A stretch of DNA of 64,000 nt from Megamerina dolium (lineage: Eukaryota; Arthropoda; Insecta; Diptera; Megamerinidae): NCBI GenBank assembly GCA_963854835.1, contig OY978527.1, forward strand, positions 26,679,557-26,743,556, written 5' to 3'. Both the position numbers and the translations under genes were made by a program. This document shows positions 9,389-23,100 of the stretch, in pieces. Positions within the stretch are counted from its first letter, which is position 1. Each line of letters begins with the position of its first letter. A model generated the notes under the pieces. It was not told the origin of the DNA. It searched no databases and was given only the letters and a program-made list of their open reading frames with translations.

Positions 9389-10684
9389 CAAAACGTAAAA
9401 ACACGTATATATCCATTCAAATATTTATATGTTTATCATTATTGCTCCATTTTATATTTGTAATATAGTATCGTATCGTTGTTCAAGCATATTTTTCTTG
9501 TTATTAAATATTATAAATGCTCATAATAATAGGAACAGGCTTAAGCAATGTTGCTTTGGTTTTCGATGCTTTTGCATTGTCAATAAACAAGGCCAAACTG
9601 GCAAGCGATAGAGGAATGTATAATATAAAAAAGTAAGAATCGCAACAACAAAGACGACAATGCTGGTAATGATGAAAATAATGATGAAAACAATGGTGAT
9701 AATGATGATAATAATGGCGACGAATGAATCGATGATGTTGGCAATATTATTGAAACGTGCATAAGATTTTAAAATGTGGATTATACTTGACTACCGTATT
9801 GGGAAATATGTTATTTAATTTTAAAATTTCAATTTACTTTTTGGTTATTATACTCATATACTTGTATAACCCATAGCGCACACTCACTTATGTGTTTCAA
9901 GGTGCCATTGCACTGAACCCATTAATGTCTGCATATATTTTTTGAAATACAGAAGCACAGAAGCGCAAGTGGCTTAACCGACAAAGCTAAGATCTACAAC
10001 TGATTTCTTAAAGGATCTGCTATGACACGGTAGAATGCTAATATTCTGTTTCGAATATTTCATGTCATTCAGGATAAAAAATTAAATCCACTTATAATCG
10101 CATCTATGGAAATAACTTAAGGATTATTTCATCAATTTTATTAAATAAATCATCGCCTTGTATACTACTACGACTTAGAAGTAAAACGAATTGTTGATTT
10201 CTTTTTTACGGAACTACACATTTCGGTGTTAAGTAATTTTTCCAAGGTTATTAATGCTGCCTTTGATATCGTGAAAAGATATTTTTTATATCAAAATATT
10301 AAGTGCTTTTTAATAATATTCTCATTTGTTTGCGTCGATGAAGTTCCTTTCGTCGATTTTTAAATGGCATTCACTTTCATTTTCGAAATTAACTTACGTA
10401 CACTGGAGCATATAAAATGTTACAGAAGTACTTTGTTGCTTTGAGGTGCGTCAAGAAAAAATGTTTATAAGTAGTATAAACATTAAAGAAATGCAGAAAA
10501 TGTATAAATGATCCAAATGAACATTGTCATCAACTGATTGATATCACAGTTAGCAAACCAAAGAAGTTGTACTTAAAATTCGTAAGCTAACATTTAGGGA
10601 CTTGACTGACATTCTTGGAATTTCATGAACGCATTACCATGAAATTTGGACCTACAGTACATACGACCTGAGTGAACTAGTAAA
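9389..10684. other. Anonymous DNA with GAT/AAT-rich stretch
   Basis: No supported gene. 9655-9745 is a degenerate purine-rich (AATGATGA-like) simple sequence. The rest is AT-rich. The 5' end of the next mariner may extend back into ~10640-10680, but its terminal repeat could not be identified. Confidence 0.5.
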
Positions 10685-11651
10685 CATAGAAAAAAATTGG
10701 CCACCGTTATGTAATTAAATACTTTCATTTGAAACTAGATTCTACTCTGGGGGAGACTGCTCCTTCGTTTAAGACCATAAAATTTTGGGTGGCAGAGTTT
10801 AAACGAGGTCGTACGAGCTGCCAAGATGAACACCGTAGTGGTCGACCAATTGAGGTGGCCACCCAGAAACGGTTAAGAAATTTCACAAAATGGTATTGGA
10901 TGATCGCTGGCTGAATGTGCATGAGCTGGGTGAAATTACAAGCATTTCAAAAGTGCTATACATCTTATATTGACGGAAAATTTGGAGATGAAAAAGCTGT
11001 GTGCAAGATACATGCCGCGTTTGCTTCCAAATAGAACAAAAACGACGTCGTGAAGATGTTTGTATAGAGTGTTTGGCGACGTTTCACAGTAATAAAGTCG
11101 AGTTTTTGCGTCGGTTCGTAACCATGGATGTGACATGGGTCCACCTCTTCACACCTGAGACAAAGGAGCAGTCTAAACAGTGGACTGATAGGGAAGAATC
11201 GTGTCCAAAGAAGGCGAAGACAGTTCCATCTGCAGGCAAGGTTATGGCTTCTGTTTTTTGGGACACATTTGGTGAAAAAGAAAGTGTTGTTTCGTCAATG
11301 CACCAGTTCACACATCCGCTATTGCGATGGTAAAAAATCAATGAGTTAAAGCTCGAATTGCTTCAACACGCACATTATTCGCCAGATTTAGCTCCTTCGG
11401 ATTATTTTCTATTTCTAAATTCGAAAAAATGGCTTGGTGGTAGAGGTTTTGCAAACAATGAAAAGGTGAAGTCTGCGGTAGATGGCTATTTTAATGAGCT
11501 AGACAGTTCATACTATAAACATGGTATCGAAGCTATAGAATATCGCTGGGAAAAGTGTATAGAGCTAAAAAAAGATTATGTTGAGCAATAAAGAAAAATT
11601 TTCCCAAATTTGTTGTGTTTTCTTTGTTGGGTAGTTCTGGGACCGCCTTCG
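10660..11651 (+). mobile_element. mariner-type transposon (second type), 5' end unclear
   Basis: The right end, gggtagttctgggaccgcctt (to 11651), matches the terminal repeats of the short element at 38597-39101. The transposase belongs to the mellifera/rosa-like mariners by its TIKFWVAEFKRGRTSCQDEH motif. The left terminal repeat is not recognisable, and no clear flanking TA is seen on the right, so the ends have eroded or the 5' end is truncated. A segment of ~120 bp is missing inside the transposase. Confidence 0.83.
10685..11591 (+). pseudogene. mariner transposase (second type), broken
   Basis: The expected start codon is ATA at 10685 (relatives have ATG before a Glu-Lys-rich start). Recognisable parts, in shifting frames, are YFHLKLDSTLGETAPS, KFWVAEFKRGRTSCQDEH and GRPIEVAT. 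Further on, TMDVTWVHLFTPETKEQSKQ has the first catalytic Asp kept but the usual DE/DETW Glu changed to Val. KAKTVPSAGKVMASVFWD follows. About 40 codons that normally follow are missing. The second catalytic site (QDNAP-like) has lost its Asp through a small deletion at ~11297 (read LFRQ then APVHTS). The last motif AHYSPDLAPSDYFLF retains its Asp. The C-terminus WEKCIELKKDYVEQ ends at a TAA. It is non-functional. Confidence 0.86.
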
Positions 11652-11796
11652 CTCAACCATGTAATCATCGACCCATAAAGAAAATTTCGTACCGATTTCG
11701 GCAATGTCGACAAGATCAATGTCGTTCGAAAATCTAAATGATGATGACAATGTTTTTTAGATTACTGTGGTGTAGTTAACTAAAAATATATTTTAC

Positions 11797-12010
11797 AATG
11801 TATGTCTTTCACTATGAATGTAGTTCACAATAAAAATGTTTCAATATGAATTTAGTTCACTATGAATATCTTTCACTATAAATGTAGTTCACTATGAATG
11901 TCTTTCACTATAAATGTATGTAGTTCACCACAAATGTAGTTCACTATGAACGACTTTCGCTATGAATATCTTTCATTATGAATGTAGTTCATAACGAATG
12001 CGTTTCACTA
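11797..12010. repeat. Tandem minisatellite, 16-bp unit
   Basis: About 13 degenerate tandem units alternate between aatgtagttcactatg and aatgtctttcactata, giving a 32-bp higher-order period. Unit divergence is moderate, and edge units are more eroded. No coding potential is seen. Confidence 0.85.
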
Positions 12011-15000
12011 CATAAATATGTAATTCAGACCCGAATTATGAACAAACAGACTTTGCGCCGTCTTACAGAAAACCGACTTCTGCTGTTCTATATGTCATGG
12101 GACTAGCTTTATTTATGTATGTATAATCATTCGTTGGATTTTAGATTTTGACAAATCGGATATTAGAATCAAATGGCAGAGTTATTGATTATTAAATGAG
12201 TACAGTGACTGGACAACATCCCGAACAGTATATCAAAAAAATTGAGACTTAACAAATTTTAAAATCTGCCTTCGTGTTGAACTCAGCAAGACCGACCACC
12301 TTCACTAGGTCAATTTAAACGTTTATTTTTTGATTTTTCGATGGCTCATCAATATTTAAGTCACATTTGAGGTGTCACACTTTATCGATATCAAATTAAT
12401 AAGTAGATTAAATAAATCTAAATCTAAATAAAATGAGATCGATAGTCTTTAATGAGGTCCTAACTTACGATTTCTTAACTGGAAATTATATCATTTGTTG
12501 CATGAATTCAAAAACCTTTAAACAAGACTTTGGGTAATATAAATATTATCTTTTAATCATAATATCATCATAGGTCTTGTTTTCTTTCTAGTCTCTTCCA
12601 CAATGAGTCCGATTTTTTCCTTTATTATATTTTCACCAACAAACCCTAAACGTGTTAACAATTTCAAACGTGTGAAGATATTAAGTAATGCTTTTGCATA
12701 AATAAGACTAATGAGTTTAATTCTGAACCGATAACCGTTGGTATACATAGTATGCGTAGGTACATGGGGTACAAGTAGTTCAAGTAGTTTACATAATGAA
12801 ATTTTCAAAATTATCACCAGTTACAGCCAATATTGAGCATCAATTTTAATTGCTTTGGGATATCAAATATTTAGTTTAGTATCTAGTACAGATAAATGAG
12901 ATACGTCAAATATTTTTATGAAAGGTCACCTTCTATGAATAGCATCAATATACTAGTTATATAACTACTTATGATGTATATTACCCTATATCTATCGTAC
13001 ATGTATTGCGTGTAATATATTAATATTACTTCTATATTTAAAAGACTATGTATTCAAAGAATATGAACTTGATACTTTTGATTGCCAATATATAATAATA
13101 TAAACATATTAATTAAGTCTTTTTAACTAACCTGTTACGGTATCAGTATAATTCATATAGTGCAATAGGCTCACAAGCATAATAATTTTGGAATATTTTA
13201 CTTGATATAAAGAATTGCAATTTACAAAAGGCACTCGTGAAAATCGCACGTGTTTTGTGAGCTGGTAGAACATTTTTGGTAGGGCTTGGGGAGGAGTTTT
13301 TTGTAGGCTACATTAACACCGAGATCTATAACATTTCTCGTACTCAACTAGCACAGTTCGATGTTAGTAATAAATTTCATCAAAGCTGATTTTAGCTATT
13401 GTAGGTGATTGTTACTTATGATTTCGTTGCTTGAGTAGTTGAGTTAACAGAAACATCTACCAGACCGATTTTCTTCTGATGGGAATTAAAACTACAGTTG
13501 CCTGTGAGTAGATTAGTGTAGATTAGTGTAGAATTTCCGATTAAAAACTGTCATCTTCGATTTTAGACCCATCACCGAACAGCTGTGTGTCTTTCACGTA
13601 GTGCGGTCACTGATGGCCACTTCAAATTGCTTGGGGACTTAGTCAAATACTTGTTCAACTAGCTCTACTCTTCAGAATCATATCTATTACGGCCTCTGCA
13701 GATCCCAGAGGCTGGATCGCTAGTCAAGCTTCTATTACAAGCGAACTAGTCAGATTTTGTACTCATCAGACGAAATACAGCCTACAGTTTTTAACAAGCC
13801 TGATTTGAAAGTCGCGGGGCCTACTAGTCAGATGGCTTGTCGTCTTTATTCGGAAAACAATGATATGTTTCAAAATATTTGTGCCATTACCCAGCGTTAG
13901 ATGGAATGATATCAAACTCCTATTAACCACATTTGTCCTAGCTCAATAGGGTAATTTTTAAAGGGATTTGAAGATCATGGTGCTTAACTATTGGGTCAGT
14001 CCTTTTTCAATTGGTTATTATCAATATCGTTCATAGGATATCGATATGCCCTTTAAAATATTTAAATATGCTACAGTCTTTGGTTACAGAGGCACAAAGA
14101 TCGCAAGTATATCTTAATTACCGCCTATATCCAGCACTCTAAAACAAAAGTGATGTTTTCATGATATTTGCGTTTTGCAAAGTAGAGAAATAAGAGAATT
14201 TTTGTTTGTAAAAATGTTGGAGCAGAAGAGTTCACAAGGGCTGGTCGTAAATTTCACAACTCTAGGAGCATTTCCGGGTAATTATCGGAATGGGATTTGG
14301 TAGAGGCAAATTGTATGAAAATGCCAATTTTGTAGAGAAGCTCTGCTAAGGAGTTGAGATAAGAGTAATTATGCTTGTCGGCTATATATTTCAACTCTAG
14401 TCGATTCTGAATATTTTAATGAATTTTTCAACATCCATTGTTTTTTTAATGTTCGAAACGAAACGAGACGAATTTCGTAAAAAGTATATTCAGTCTTAGC
14501 TTTAATAATGTGCATAATTTGTGGATACGTTTAAAATACAATTATTAATTTATATGACTTCATGCCAAGGATCATTGTATGTTACTCACATAAAGTCATT
14601 AAGTAAATTGTAAATACTTGTATAAAGAATAATACCCTTGCGTATTATCACAGGTTTGCCACTAATAAGAGACGTAACAGTATTAGTTATTAGTGGCGCA
14701 ACTTATTACCACACTAACTATAGGCAACAATAATTGTTGGCTGATGCTAGATACACACTTAGTACAATAATAAACGAGTACGAGCAATATATAAAACTAT
14801 TAAAATGAATTGAATGTCATTATCTGTGTGCGCGTCTCGATGTGAACAATAAAATTATTGCCACTACGTTGACATGGACATTTTAAGCTTTCCATGCAAC
14901 AATCCAACTGACATCATTAAGTATTTAATGCACGAAAATGTCATAAAACTTTATTCCACAGACATACAGAACAAACAGACTGTGAAAACGAAAAGTCAAC

Positions 15001-16989
15001 AAACGTCAAAAGGACATTTGATCACAATCAAAGGCATACAATCATTTCTCACTTGAATGCATTTTAATAGCGATTGTGCTGTGTCTATGTGTGTGTGTGT
15101 GTAGGAGAGTATTGGTGAAAAAATAACACACACAGTCAAACTTACGCTTACAATTAGCCCCTATAGCTTCAATATATGTATATTATGTATCCTATCGTAC
15201 TTGTAATACTCGTATCAATATGTATATTATATTTATATTTACTTTGCAACTATGTTGAATGCATTCGAATAAAGTTCGTCAAAGACCGCAGAGTTTTGCG
15301 TACAATCAAAAATAAATTATTGCCAGGCCAAGGCTAACAAACAAATAGTGGTATAAGAAAAAAGTCAAAGGGAACAAAAAAATTAAATCACAATTCAGAA
15401 AAAATTTCACGTGTCTGTCGAGGATACCTTGTTGCTTTTTCTTGATCTATAACGACTGATTGGCGGTGCTTCGAGGTTGAGAACGACAATGACAAAATAA
15501 AAATATCATTAAAACTTTTATGTGAAGCAAAAAAAAAAAAAAAGAAAAATATGCCAACTAAAATGATAAAAACGTGTGAAGGGACAATAAGAACAAGAGC
15601 AGAGATGGAAGAGCAAGCACGAAAACCATTAAAGTTACTATTTCCTTTTACAGAATAAGCATCCTATAACAAATAAAGTTTTTTGTTAGTCAACCAAACG
15701 CCAGCCAACAAATAAAAGAATATGTCAAAATGAAGATCAAAAATTTATTGTATATACGAGTAAATGTGAGAACTTGTTAAAATACTTTAACCGCTAAGGC
15801 GCTAAAACGTTTATTCCTCCTTAATTCTTTTATCTAATTTTTATGAGAAATACTCTGACAGCTATTAGTAGGTATCAGCTTACCAATAGTGTTAAGATAA
15901 TGTGCTCAAATTTAATCATATTTCTCTTAACTTGTGGTAATTAACGTATAGTAGTATAGTGTAGTTAGTATTTTTTGGGCAACCCTAATATATAATATTT
16001 ATGATATAAATCTTCTAAAATAAAGAGTGTTTAATTGCATTGGTTCCACAAAATTGAATTTGTGATGCAGTTTTCTTCAAGTTGATCACCATTTTTTAAA
16101 TAAAGAATTTCACAATCACTTTTGAATTCTTTTAGGAAAATTGAAATTTTTTGTGCATGATTATAAATGGATGTCACATCTATGACCGTGATCCAAAATT
16201 GAATTGAATAGAGACAGGAAAGTAAATTTATTAGAACTATTTAATCATAGTATGACAGTATTTGTTACTATTTTGCATTTCAAAAAGAGGCAAAACAATC
16301 AAAAAATTTCAAATTGTGAAGACTGGTAACTGGGTCAGATTTCAATTAAAATTATGTTAAAATTTGACAAAACTATTTAATACAAACAACACTGAAATTT
16401 ATTGTACAAAATAACCATGATAATGTATGAGTGCAGTCTTACAATTGTTGCTTTTCGGTTATTTATTTATTTGATTAAGATTTTTAAATAGTAATAATAA
16501 AATCACTATTTATTAATGCTCAACTAGAAGTGTAAGAAAAGGAAAAGTAAATGGTAGTTGGTGATTTACTTGAACTGAGAAAAGACACCCGACAAGCGGT
16601 ATGAGCCAATTGTATGGGGGGAAAAATCAATTTTCTATGGGATCTTTCACAAAGGGTGCAGGTAGGGTGTATGCAAGTTCCAGTAGAGAGGCTATGTTTC
16701 GACAGCAATGGACGCATTTAGCAATTCTCAGGCATTTTTGGGTTCATTTTTAGAATAGCCTCCATAGACGGTAGTTATAGAGGTAATAATATTCGTATAA
16801 AAATCTTGTGGTAAAAAATAAATGACTGTTTGTCACATATGTATATAACTTATTGCGATGCAATCTGGTAACTGTGTGAACGGATTTTACAAAAAGTCAA
16901 TTTTGTAGGGCAGCTCCTATAAGGGGAGGGCAGAGGTGATGACTACGTTAAAAGAAAATCTTAAGAATCTTCGTGGAGGTCAGCCTTAC
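12011..16989. other. Anonymous AT-rich DNA
   Basis: No supported gene. It includes a small inverted repeat at 14656-14666/14687-14697 (gccactaataa / ttattagtggc), a short GT run near 15090-15103, and a poly(A) run near 15530. The duplicated 10-mer gtagattagt (13508-13530) is a minor tandem duplication. I see no transposase or reverse transcriptase remnants. Confidence 0.45.
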
Positions 16990-16999
16990 ATTTCATCCT

Positions 17000-17334
17000 G
17001 TGGGTGCCGTAGCTCAGTGGTTAGTGCGTTGGCCTATAACGGCTGCAGCATAACAAAATTTAATATCGAACATATTTTTCTTTCGAACGGTACTCACCTG
17101 CCGGCAAGAATTGGAAATTTTGCCAAAAGAGCTCTGTGACAAAACTAAATTAAAGTGATGTCACAAGGGCTTTGCCGTTCGGAACTGACTAATATAAGTA
17201 GGTCCCTTCTAATGCTGTCCAAATTTAACACACCCAACAGTGGAAGAGAAGCTCCTTGGTAGCACAAAGGGGCCTCTCTGGCCTAAATGTGTACTCTCAG
17301 AGAGAGGGCAGCCACATAACCTAATCTAACCTAT
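17000..17334 (+). mobile_element. tRNA-derived SINE, copy 2 (B box deleted)
   Basis: It starts tgggtgccgtagctcagtgg. The body runs parallel to the other copies, but the region that carries the B box in the others (TCTGTAGGTCGTGGTTCAAT) is missing, leaving ggcctataacggctgcagca. It is flanked by a 10-bp duplication ATTTCATCCT (16990-16999 and 17335-17344). Its 3' end differs from the other copies and reads gccacataacctaatctaac. The missing B box implies that it was transcribed before the deletion or is now silent. Confidence 0.87.
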
Positions 17335-17344
17335 ATTTCATCCT

Positions 17345-18856
17345 TCTGGAGTCTATCGCTCTGCAGTTATAGAGACATTTGCAAATTTGCTCGTGTTTTT
17401 GCTTAGAATAAATATTTCGGTAAAATAATGAATGTGGATTGATCATATATATAGCTGTAGCGGAGCTCATACATAGGGTTGAGATAGTGGGTAAGTTAGT
17501 TTAGAGAAAATTTTGGGAATAAAAAATTGATAAAATCGGTTATACATTTTACCCTTCTAGGTGCAATGCCTCGCCAGCTATGGAAATATTTTCCGATATT
17601 TATGTGATTTTCGATTCATTTTGTTTAGATAGAGATAATGGGTAATAATATTCGAAACAAATTTTTTTTTGTGCTATAAAGCTTAATGAGGATTGGTCGT
17701 ATAATGCATTACACTGGGAAATGAGGAAGTGCATTTTAGTCTCTTTTGAGTTTTTATAACCATTCCACCGCTACCAACTTCACAGAATCATACTTAAAAT
17801 TTCTGTTACACATATAACCAGTATTTTTTGTCACTGGGTCAAGTTATTCCAACAGTAGTACTTGCGTGAAATGTCTTCAAAGTTTGAATAAGAACTATAA
17901 GAATATAACTAATTGGTAAAGATAACTTGATATAGGTTTATGAGAAACTTAAGAATTTTAATTTAAATTAACGTTATAAAATTGGAGGAAAAATTTAATC
18001 ATTGATTGTAACCTTCTTAAGGGGCACAAATAGTTTGAAATTTTACAAATTTCGATTTTTTTTGATATTTCGATCATTTATACCTTTAAGATTATCATAT
18101 TAAAATACAAGTGAAAATGTCAAATAGTTTCTGAGTTACAGCCTTTTACAGAGCAGCTGCCATGAACAATGAAATCAGTACTTTTATCTTTAAACGCGTT
18201 TTTCTCAAAACTACATTTTTCAAATTTGCTGCAGCTGTAACTAGATAACAAATCATCCGATCGACTTGGGTCTTCTTTTAGCTTATTTTGTATTTGTTTT
18301 TCCATACAATGACCCTCCAGTTTTATGATTGGATGAAAAATATAATTATGCCAGGTCAGAAACCATCAGATTTTTCAGCAAGATTTTAATTTTTTTTTTT
18401 TAAAACCGCCATTTTGTTCCATTTAATTTTTTTTTTACAATTGAGGGTTATTGTATAATCTAGTTTAATAAAATTTTTGGTTTTTTTGATTTCAGGCACT
18501 GCGAAGGCTACAATCACTGCAGCAGTGGGAAAACGCCTTAATTACATGATATACTCTTTGGGGTGAAGATTTTTTTTATTTTGACTCTTGGAAATGAAAT
18601 TAGTGGATCGATGCATGTATGAAAATACTTTTGTGACAATATTGAATGAACAGCTAACTACACTTGTTTGCCAATTATCTAATTTCGAGCAAGATGAAGA
18701 GAAGATAAGATAGAAGATAAGATAGAACATGTGATATAAAATATGAATTATGTATTTGTTTAAAAGCATTTCATTTGAAAGGATTTCTTGAATTTGAACA
18801 CAGGTATTGGTACTCATTTCCTCTCGCTTCATACCTACTCGTAATAGAAAAAAAAA
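17345..18856. other. Anonymous DNA, possible old interspersed repeat at ~18020-18540
   Basis: No supported gene. 18020-18540 has the texture of an old repeat (T-rich runs, 'gtttctgagttacagcc', then a poly-T block), but I found no second copy with clear ends in the window. Confidence 0.4.
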
Positions 18857-20174
18857 TCATCGTCTGGGACCGACCAAATTATTATTTTACTCGAATATCC
18901 ATCTTTTTCTTTTATTTCCACTTTTTGAGAAACAATTTTTGCATATACTACTAATTTATACCCGAAACATGGTTGACTTTGACGAAGTACTTTGTATGTT
19001 ATGTTATGAGACTTTTAAAAGGGATAAATTAAAGGAGGTTTTTAAGATAATTCCGAGGCTTAGTACGTGAACTATATAAAAACTGGACGTGGCTTACCTC
19101 TTTCTTATAAATCCAAATAATTTTTCAATATTAGCCCACACCTTAAATCTCGTTGTTCTACGCTAAATATTTTATAGGTTTTGTAAGTTTTATAAGTTAA
19201 AATTTTTGTTTAATTCCCTCGACTCTGTATGGAAGCCCCAATAAGAAGTGGGCGTGGCACGCCGATTTTTTTCCAGATTATTTCCGACTACCATGTTAAC
19301 CTAAGTATTTATTATAATTGTTCTAGACAGAAGGATGCAGAAGTTACAGCTTTTTAATTTAAAAGAAATTCAGTCATTTTGTATGGGGGCTGCTATAAAG
19401 AGTGGGCGTTGCAAGTTCATTTCCTGTGAGTCTTTTTACTTTTATAATACTAATCCATACCTTGAATCTCGTTGTTCTACGCTAAATGGTTTGAAAGTTA
19501 TGGTTTTAGTTTAATTCCCTCGACTTTGTATGGGAGACCCATGAGGGAGTGGACGTGGCACACTGATCAATTACGGTTATTCTAGACAGAAGATTGTAGA
19601 AGTTACAGTTGTTTCAATTTAAAAGAAGAACAGACACTTTGTGTGGGAGCCACAATAAAAAGTAGGTGTGGCTCGCCCATTTCTGGAAAAGTTATGTAGT
19701 GGTATATTATAACTCTATGTGCCAAATATTATTGTCCCAGATGGTATATTAATTGAGTTATAGCAAATTAAAGATTTTGAAAATTCTGAGGTTAGTCGCT
19801 TTGAATGCTTGGTGAGGGCGTTGCTATTGACCGATCATGCCCAATATCAGTCCCCTCCTTGGAGGGGACTGATATTGGGCATGATCGGTCAATAGCAACC
19901 TATGCATAAGTAACCTATGATCCCCTTGGATCATAGGTTACTTATGCAAAATTTCGTCAAAATAGCTCAATATTTGCTCAAGTTATCGTGCGAACCAGCC
20001 AGGTGACAGCCAGGTGACGGACGGACAGACGGACGGACATCGTTAAATCGAAAATTTAAGCGACACTGATCACGAATATTTATCTATATCTATATCTCCG
20101 AAGATTCCTTCAAGTGGTTACAAACATCTGACCGAAATGAATATACCTTGCATATTGCGTTATGCAGGGTATAA
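18857..20174 (+). repeat. Composite 'TTATACCCTGCA' repeat, copy A (diverged)
   Basis: It starts with a degraded version of ctggggccgaccaaattat and ends tatgcagggtataa. Internally it has about six ~150-bp sub-repeats, each carrying a variant of TTTGTATGGGRGC...GTGGGCGTGGC (for example at ~19223, 19378, 19524 and 19636). The 3' quarter has the family block with the ACGGACGGAC tract. It carries two adjacent perfect palindromes (19820-19899 and 19903-19948) that the other copies lack. No protein coding was recognised, so this is probably a non-autonomous element of unknown class. Confidence 0.82.
19820..19948. repeat. Two adjacent perfect palindromes inside copy A
   Basis: The first palindrome has 39-bp perfect arms (19820-19858 and 19861-19899) with a 2-base loop. 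The second has 21-bp arms (19903-19923 and 19928-19948) with a 4-base loop. Sister copies at 34.7, 36.4 and 42.7 kb have the single unfolded version of this region, so the fold-back is derived. Confidence 0.93.
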
Positions 20175-23100
20175 CAATAATGACTTGATTACTTCGGTTC
20201 GCTATATACAGTTACAAGTACTAGAACGAATGCAAAGTTTTTCACTTGTATATTTCTAAGTAAATGTTCATATTTAATTGATCAAATTCACTAAAACTTT
20301 TTCTTTGTATTGCATTATTCGGTTCTTGCTTGATGGATAACTGAAATCAAGTAATCTTAAAAGATGAACATTTTTGTGTATTCGTAATTATTTTGGAAAT
20401 AGTCTTGTTAAACAAATTAATCTTTCTTTAAGAAATAAATAAGTAATATTAGAAAATATACAAAATTATGTATTATTCTCGAAACTGCATATGACATTTG
20501 TAAATACCAATAAATTTGATTGAATATTTTGTCAAATAACATGCATGCAAAAGACATTGAGGTATTTCATAAGTAGAATTACAAGAAAAACTATCATACC
20601 TACAGTATGAATTCATATTAAAACCATAAAATGACACTCATACGTCATGTTGACTAGAATACTTGAACTTGTATGAATGAGAAATATACATATGTGCAAT
20701 GCATATGTGTATTTTGCATAAATTGTAGTAATTTCTTGAATGAGTTTTTACTTGACTATCAGCTGATGCTTACCAAACGAAATGAAATGCAAGTGAGGTG
20801 GAGGAAAACGGAAAACTAAGTGCCAAGAGCACTCATAACTGTCATAGCATCTACTTGAAAGTGAACATACGCATATGCAAAATGACAACACAGTTGAACA
20901 TAAAGGTAGATATATGTATAGATAGATATGCAGACCATACTGTGCATGCCTCTGTGTGTGGGTGCGGAAAAAGTTGAAAAAGAAAAATGAACGATTATAT
21001 TCAAAAAGAGATATGCATCTAACCTACCTATATGTAAATATATGTAGGTAACGATATATATAGTATATATCTTAAAATGTAAACATACAACATTATGAAA
21101 TACAAATATGTAAATATATACGTTGCATACAATAGTATAGAAATGGAGATACATGTAAAGTGTAGTGAATGTCAACAAAAACATGAATGATATGAAGCAG
21201 ATGCATACGCATGAAGCAATTTAGCACTTGTACATTTTGAAAGCACTTGCAACTTATTTTTCAAGATACTAGAGTTGGGTCCCCAAAAGAAGTAAATTTA
21301 TTTATTGTAATAAAAGTATAAAAATAAATACATTATACATGTATTGTATGGTACATTCAAAAGTAGATTAGTATAATAAAATAAATATAAATACATACAG
21401 CAAATTAAAGGTTTTAATTTTAAGAAATTATATTTTTTACACAAAAATCATAAATAAGAAATGTCGCTATAACTCCGCATGTAGCACGTTTTAATATGCA
21501 ATATATTTGTATGAGGCATTGAAAGTAGTTCTTTGATGTAGTTGGGAAAAATGGAGCAGTGTACTTGTGATAATTAAGTTATATCATACAATATTTTTTA
21601 TAAATTAGTTTCCACTCCACTATACATAAATTAATTTGGACCCAATTAAATAGGATTGATTTACTGGTGGAATATGCTGGAAGAGTCAGGAGGTTCAAGA
21701 GGAACTGATATTTGTAAACAGTCCACAAAAATCTGAACTATCATTCATATAATGTTTCATGGCATGAGAGGAAGCAGCCTATCCGTAAAAGGGAAAATAG
21801 AGCTTCTGGTGATTAGCCAAAAAAGTGAAAAATCGAAAACTTTGGAGGAGTTAAATATATAACCAACTCCTATTCAGCGACAAATATACATACAGCAGTG
21901 TACAAATCGCACCTAGATCCATAAAATGTATTACTCCATTTATTTTTTCCCCCCAAAGATTTTATACAAACACACTTACTTTTTATAACCATCGAAATAA
22001 ATGCAAAATCTTCTAAAAATCGACTAGTGATTCCATAATTTTCCAGAAATATCGCCTAGAGCTGTGAGAGGTAAGACCTAAACCCATTAATTTGTTATTC
22101 TCAAAATTCTCTCCAAACATATCTCCACTTCGTAATGGGGCTCCCACACAAAATGAGTGTTTTCATTGACAATGGACCCAGTATTGATCGATGAACATAT
22201 TACTCGTATATGTTCGGTCGGTTTAACTATATGTTTTAAGACTCCCCCGGTTTAAGGTTAGAATTCTATTTAAAATTTATTGGGATCTTGAACATTTTTA
22301 AGCTGCTTGTTTTACACATTGTTGTTATCCATTTTGGATTCCTCACATTTCCTGAATAACTATGAGATGTGATTGTTGTATAATCCGCAGAATGATTGTG
22401 AACCTATTAGATTGTTTTAACCGATTTTTGTCATCATGACAGTGACGTTGTCGAAAGTAAATATGTAGAAGCAATAAGTGCCAGTAGCCTCTATCACTTA
22501 CACATGTTTAGTTAAGGACCAAACTCATTGGAAATTGAAAGGAAAATACAGAATATAAATATCACACATCATTAAGACCTTTAATCAATATCTGAGTGGA
22601 CTTGAGTGAACAGAGTCGAGCTGAGTGCTCACAAGACTCAATATTGCTCTATTCAATTGAGAAATTTAATATTCTAATTGATCTCTTCAGAATGTGGTGT
22701 TAGGCATAATGATATACTGTATGTCCAATAAAATAGCGTATCTTTGATAAGCAAGAAATAGTCAGAAATGATTAGGCAGTGAAGCGGTGCAAATTATATT
22801 TTAACACCTTATATACGTGTAATTTTCGAAAGTATACAATACCATTCGATATCAACCCAATGACTTAATACTCGGAATATTATAGTGCTAATTTCAGCAT
22901 TTTCACACATTTTTCATTTTCATTTGCAAATGGTCAAAATCGCACAAAAAATAATCATAGCTGCCATAGAAAAGTATGTTTTCGTATGTACGCTTATTGA
23001 CTTTTTGCACAAAACTATTATGGTGTCAGACTGTAACTCGATATATATAGTAATATTTTTATCATCAAACAAATATGTTTGAAAATGGGTATTATTAGAT

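Noticed and set aside
17000..17072. Genuine tRNA gene
   Set aside because: A- and B-box sequences belong to a repeated SINE head with a 3' body and duplications; no complete cloverleaf with acceptor stem was seen.
21680..21860. Tc3-like transposase fragment
   Set aside because: Only a weak match (a WHERK...RKRENRASGD-like string) with no ends; similarity is not convincing by eye.
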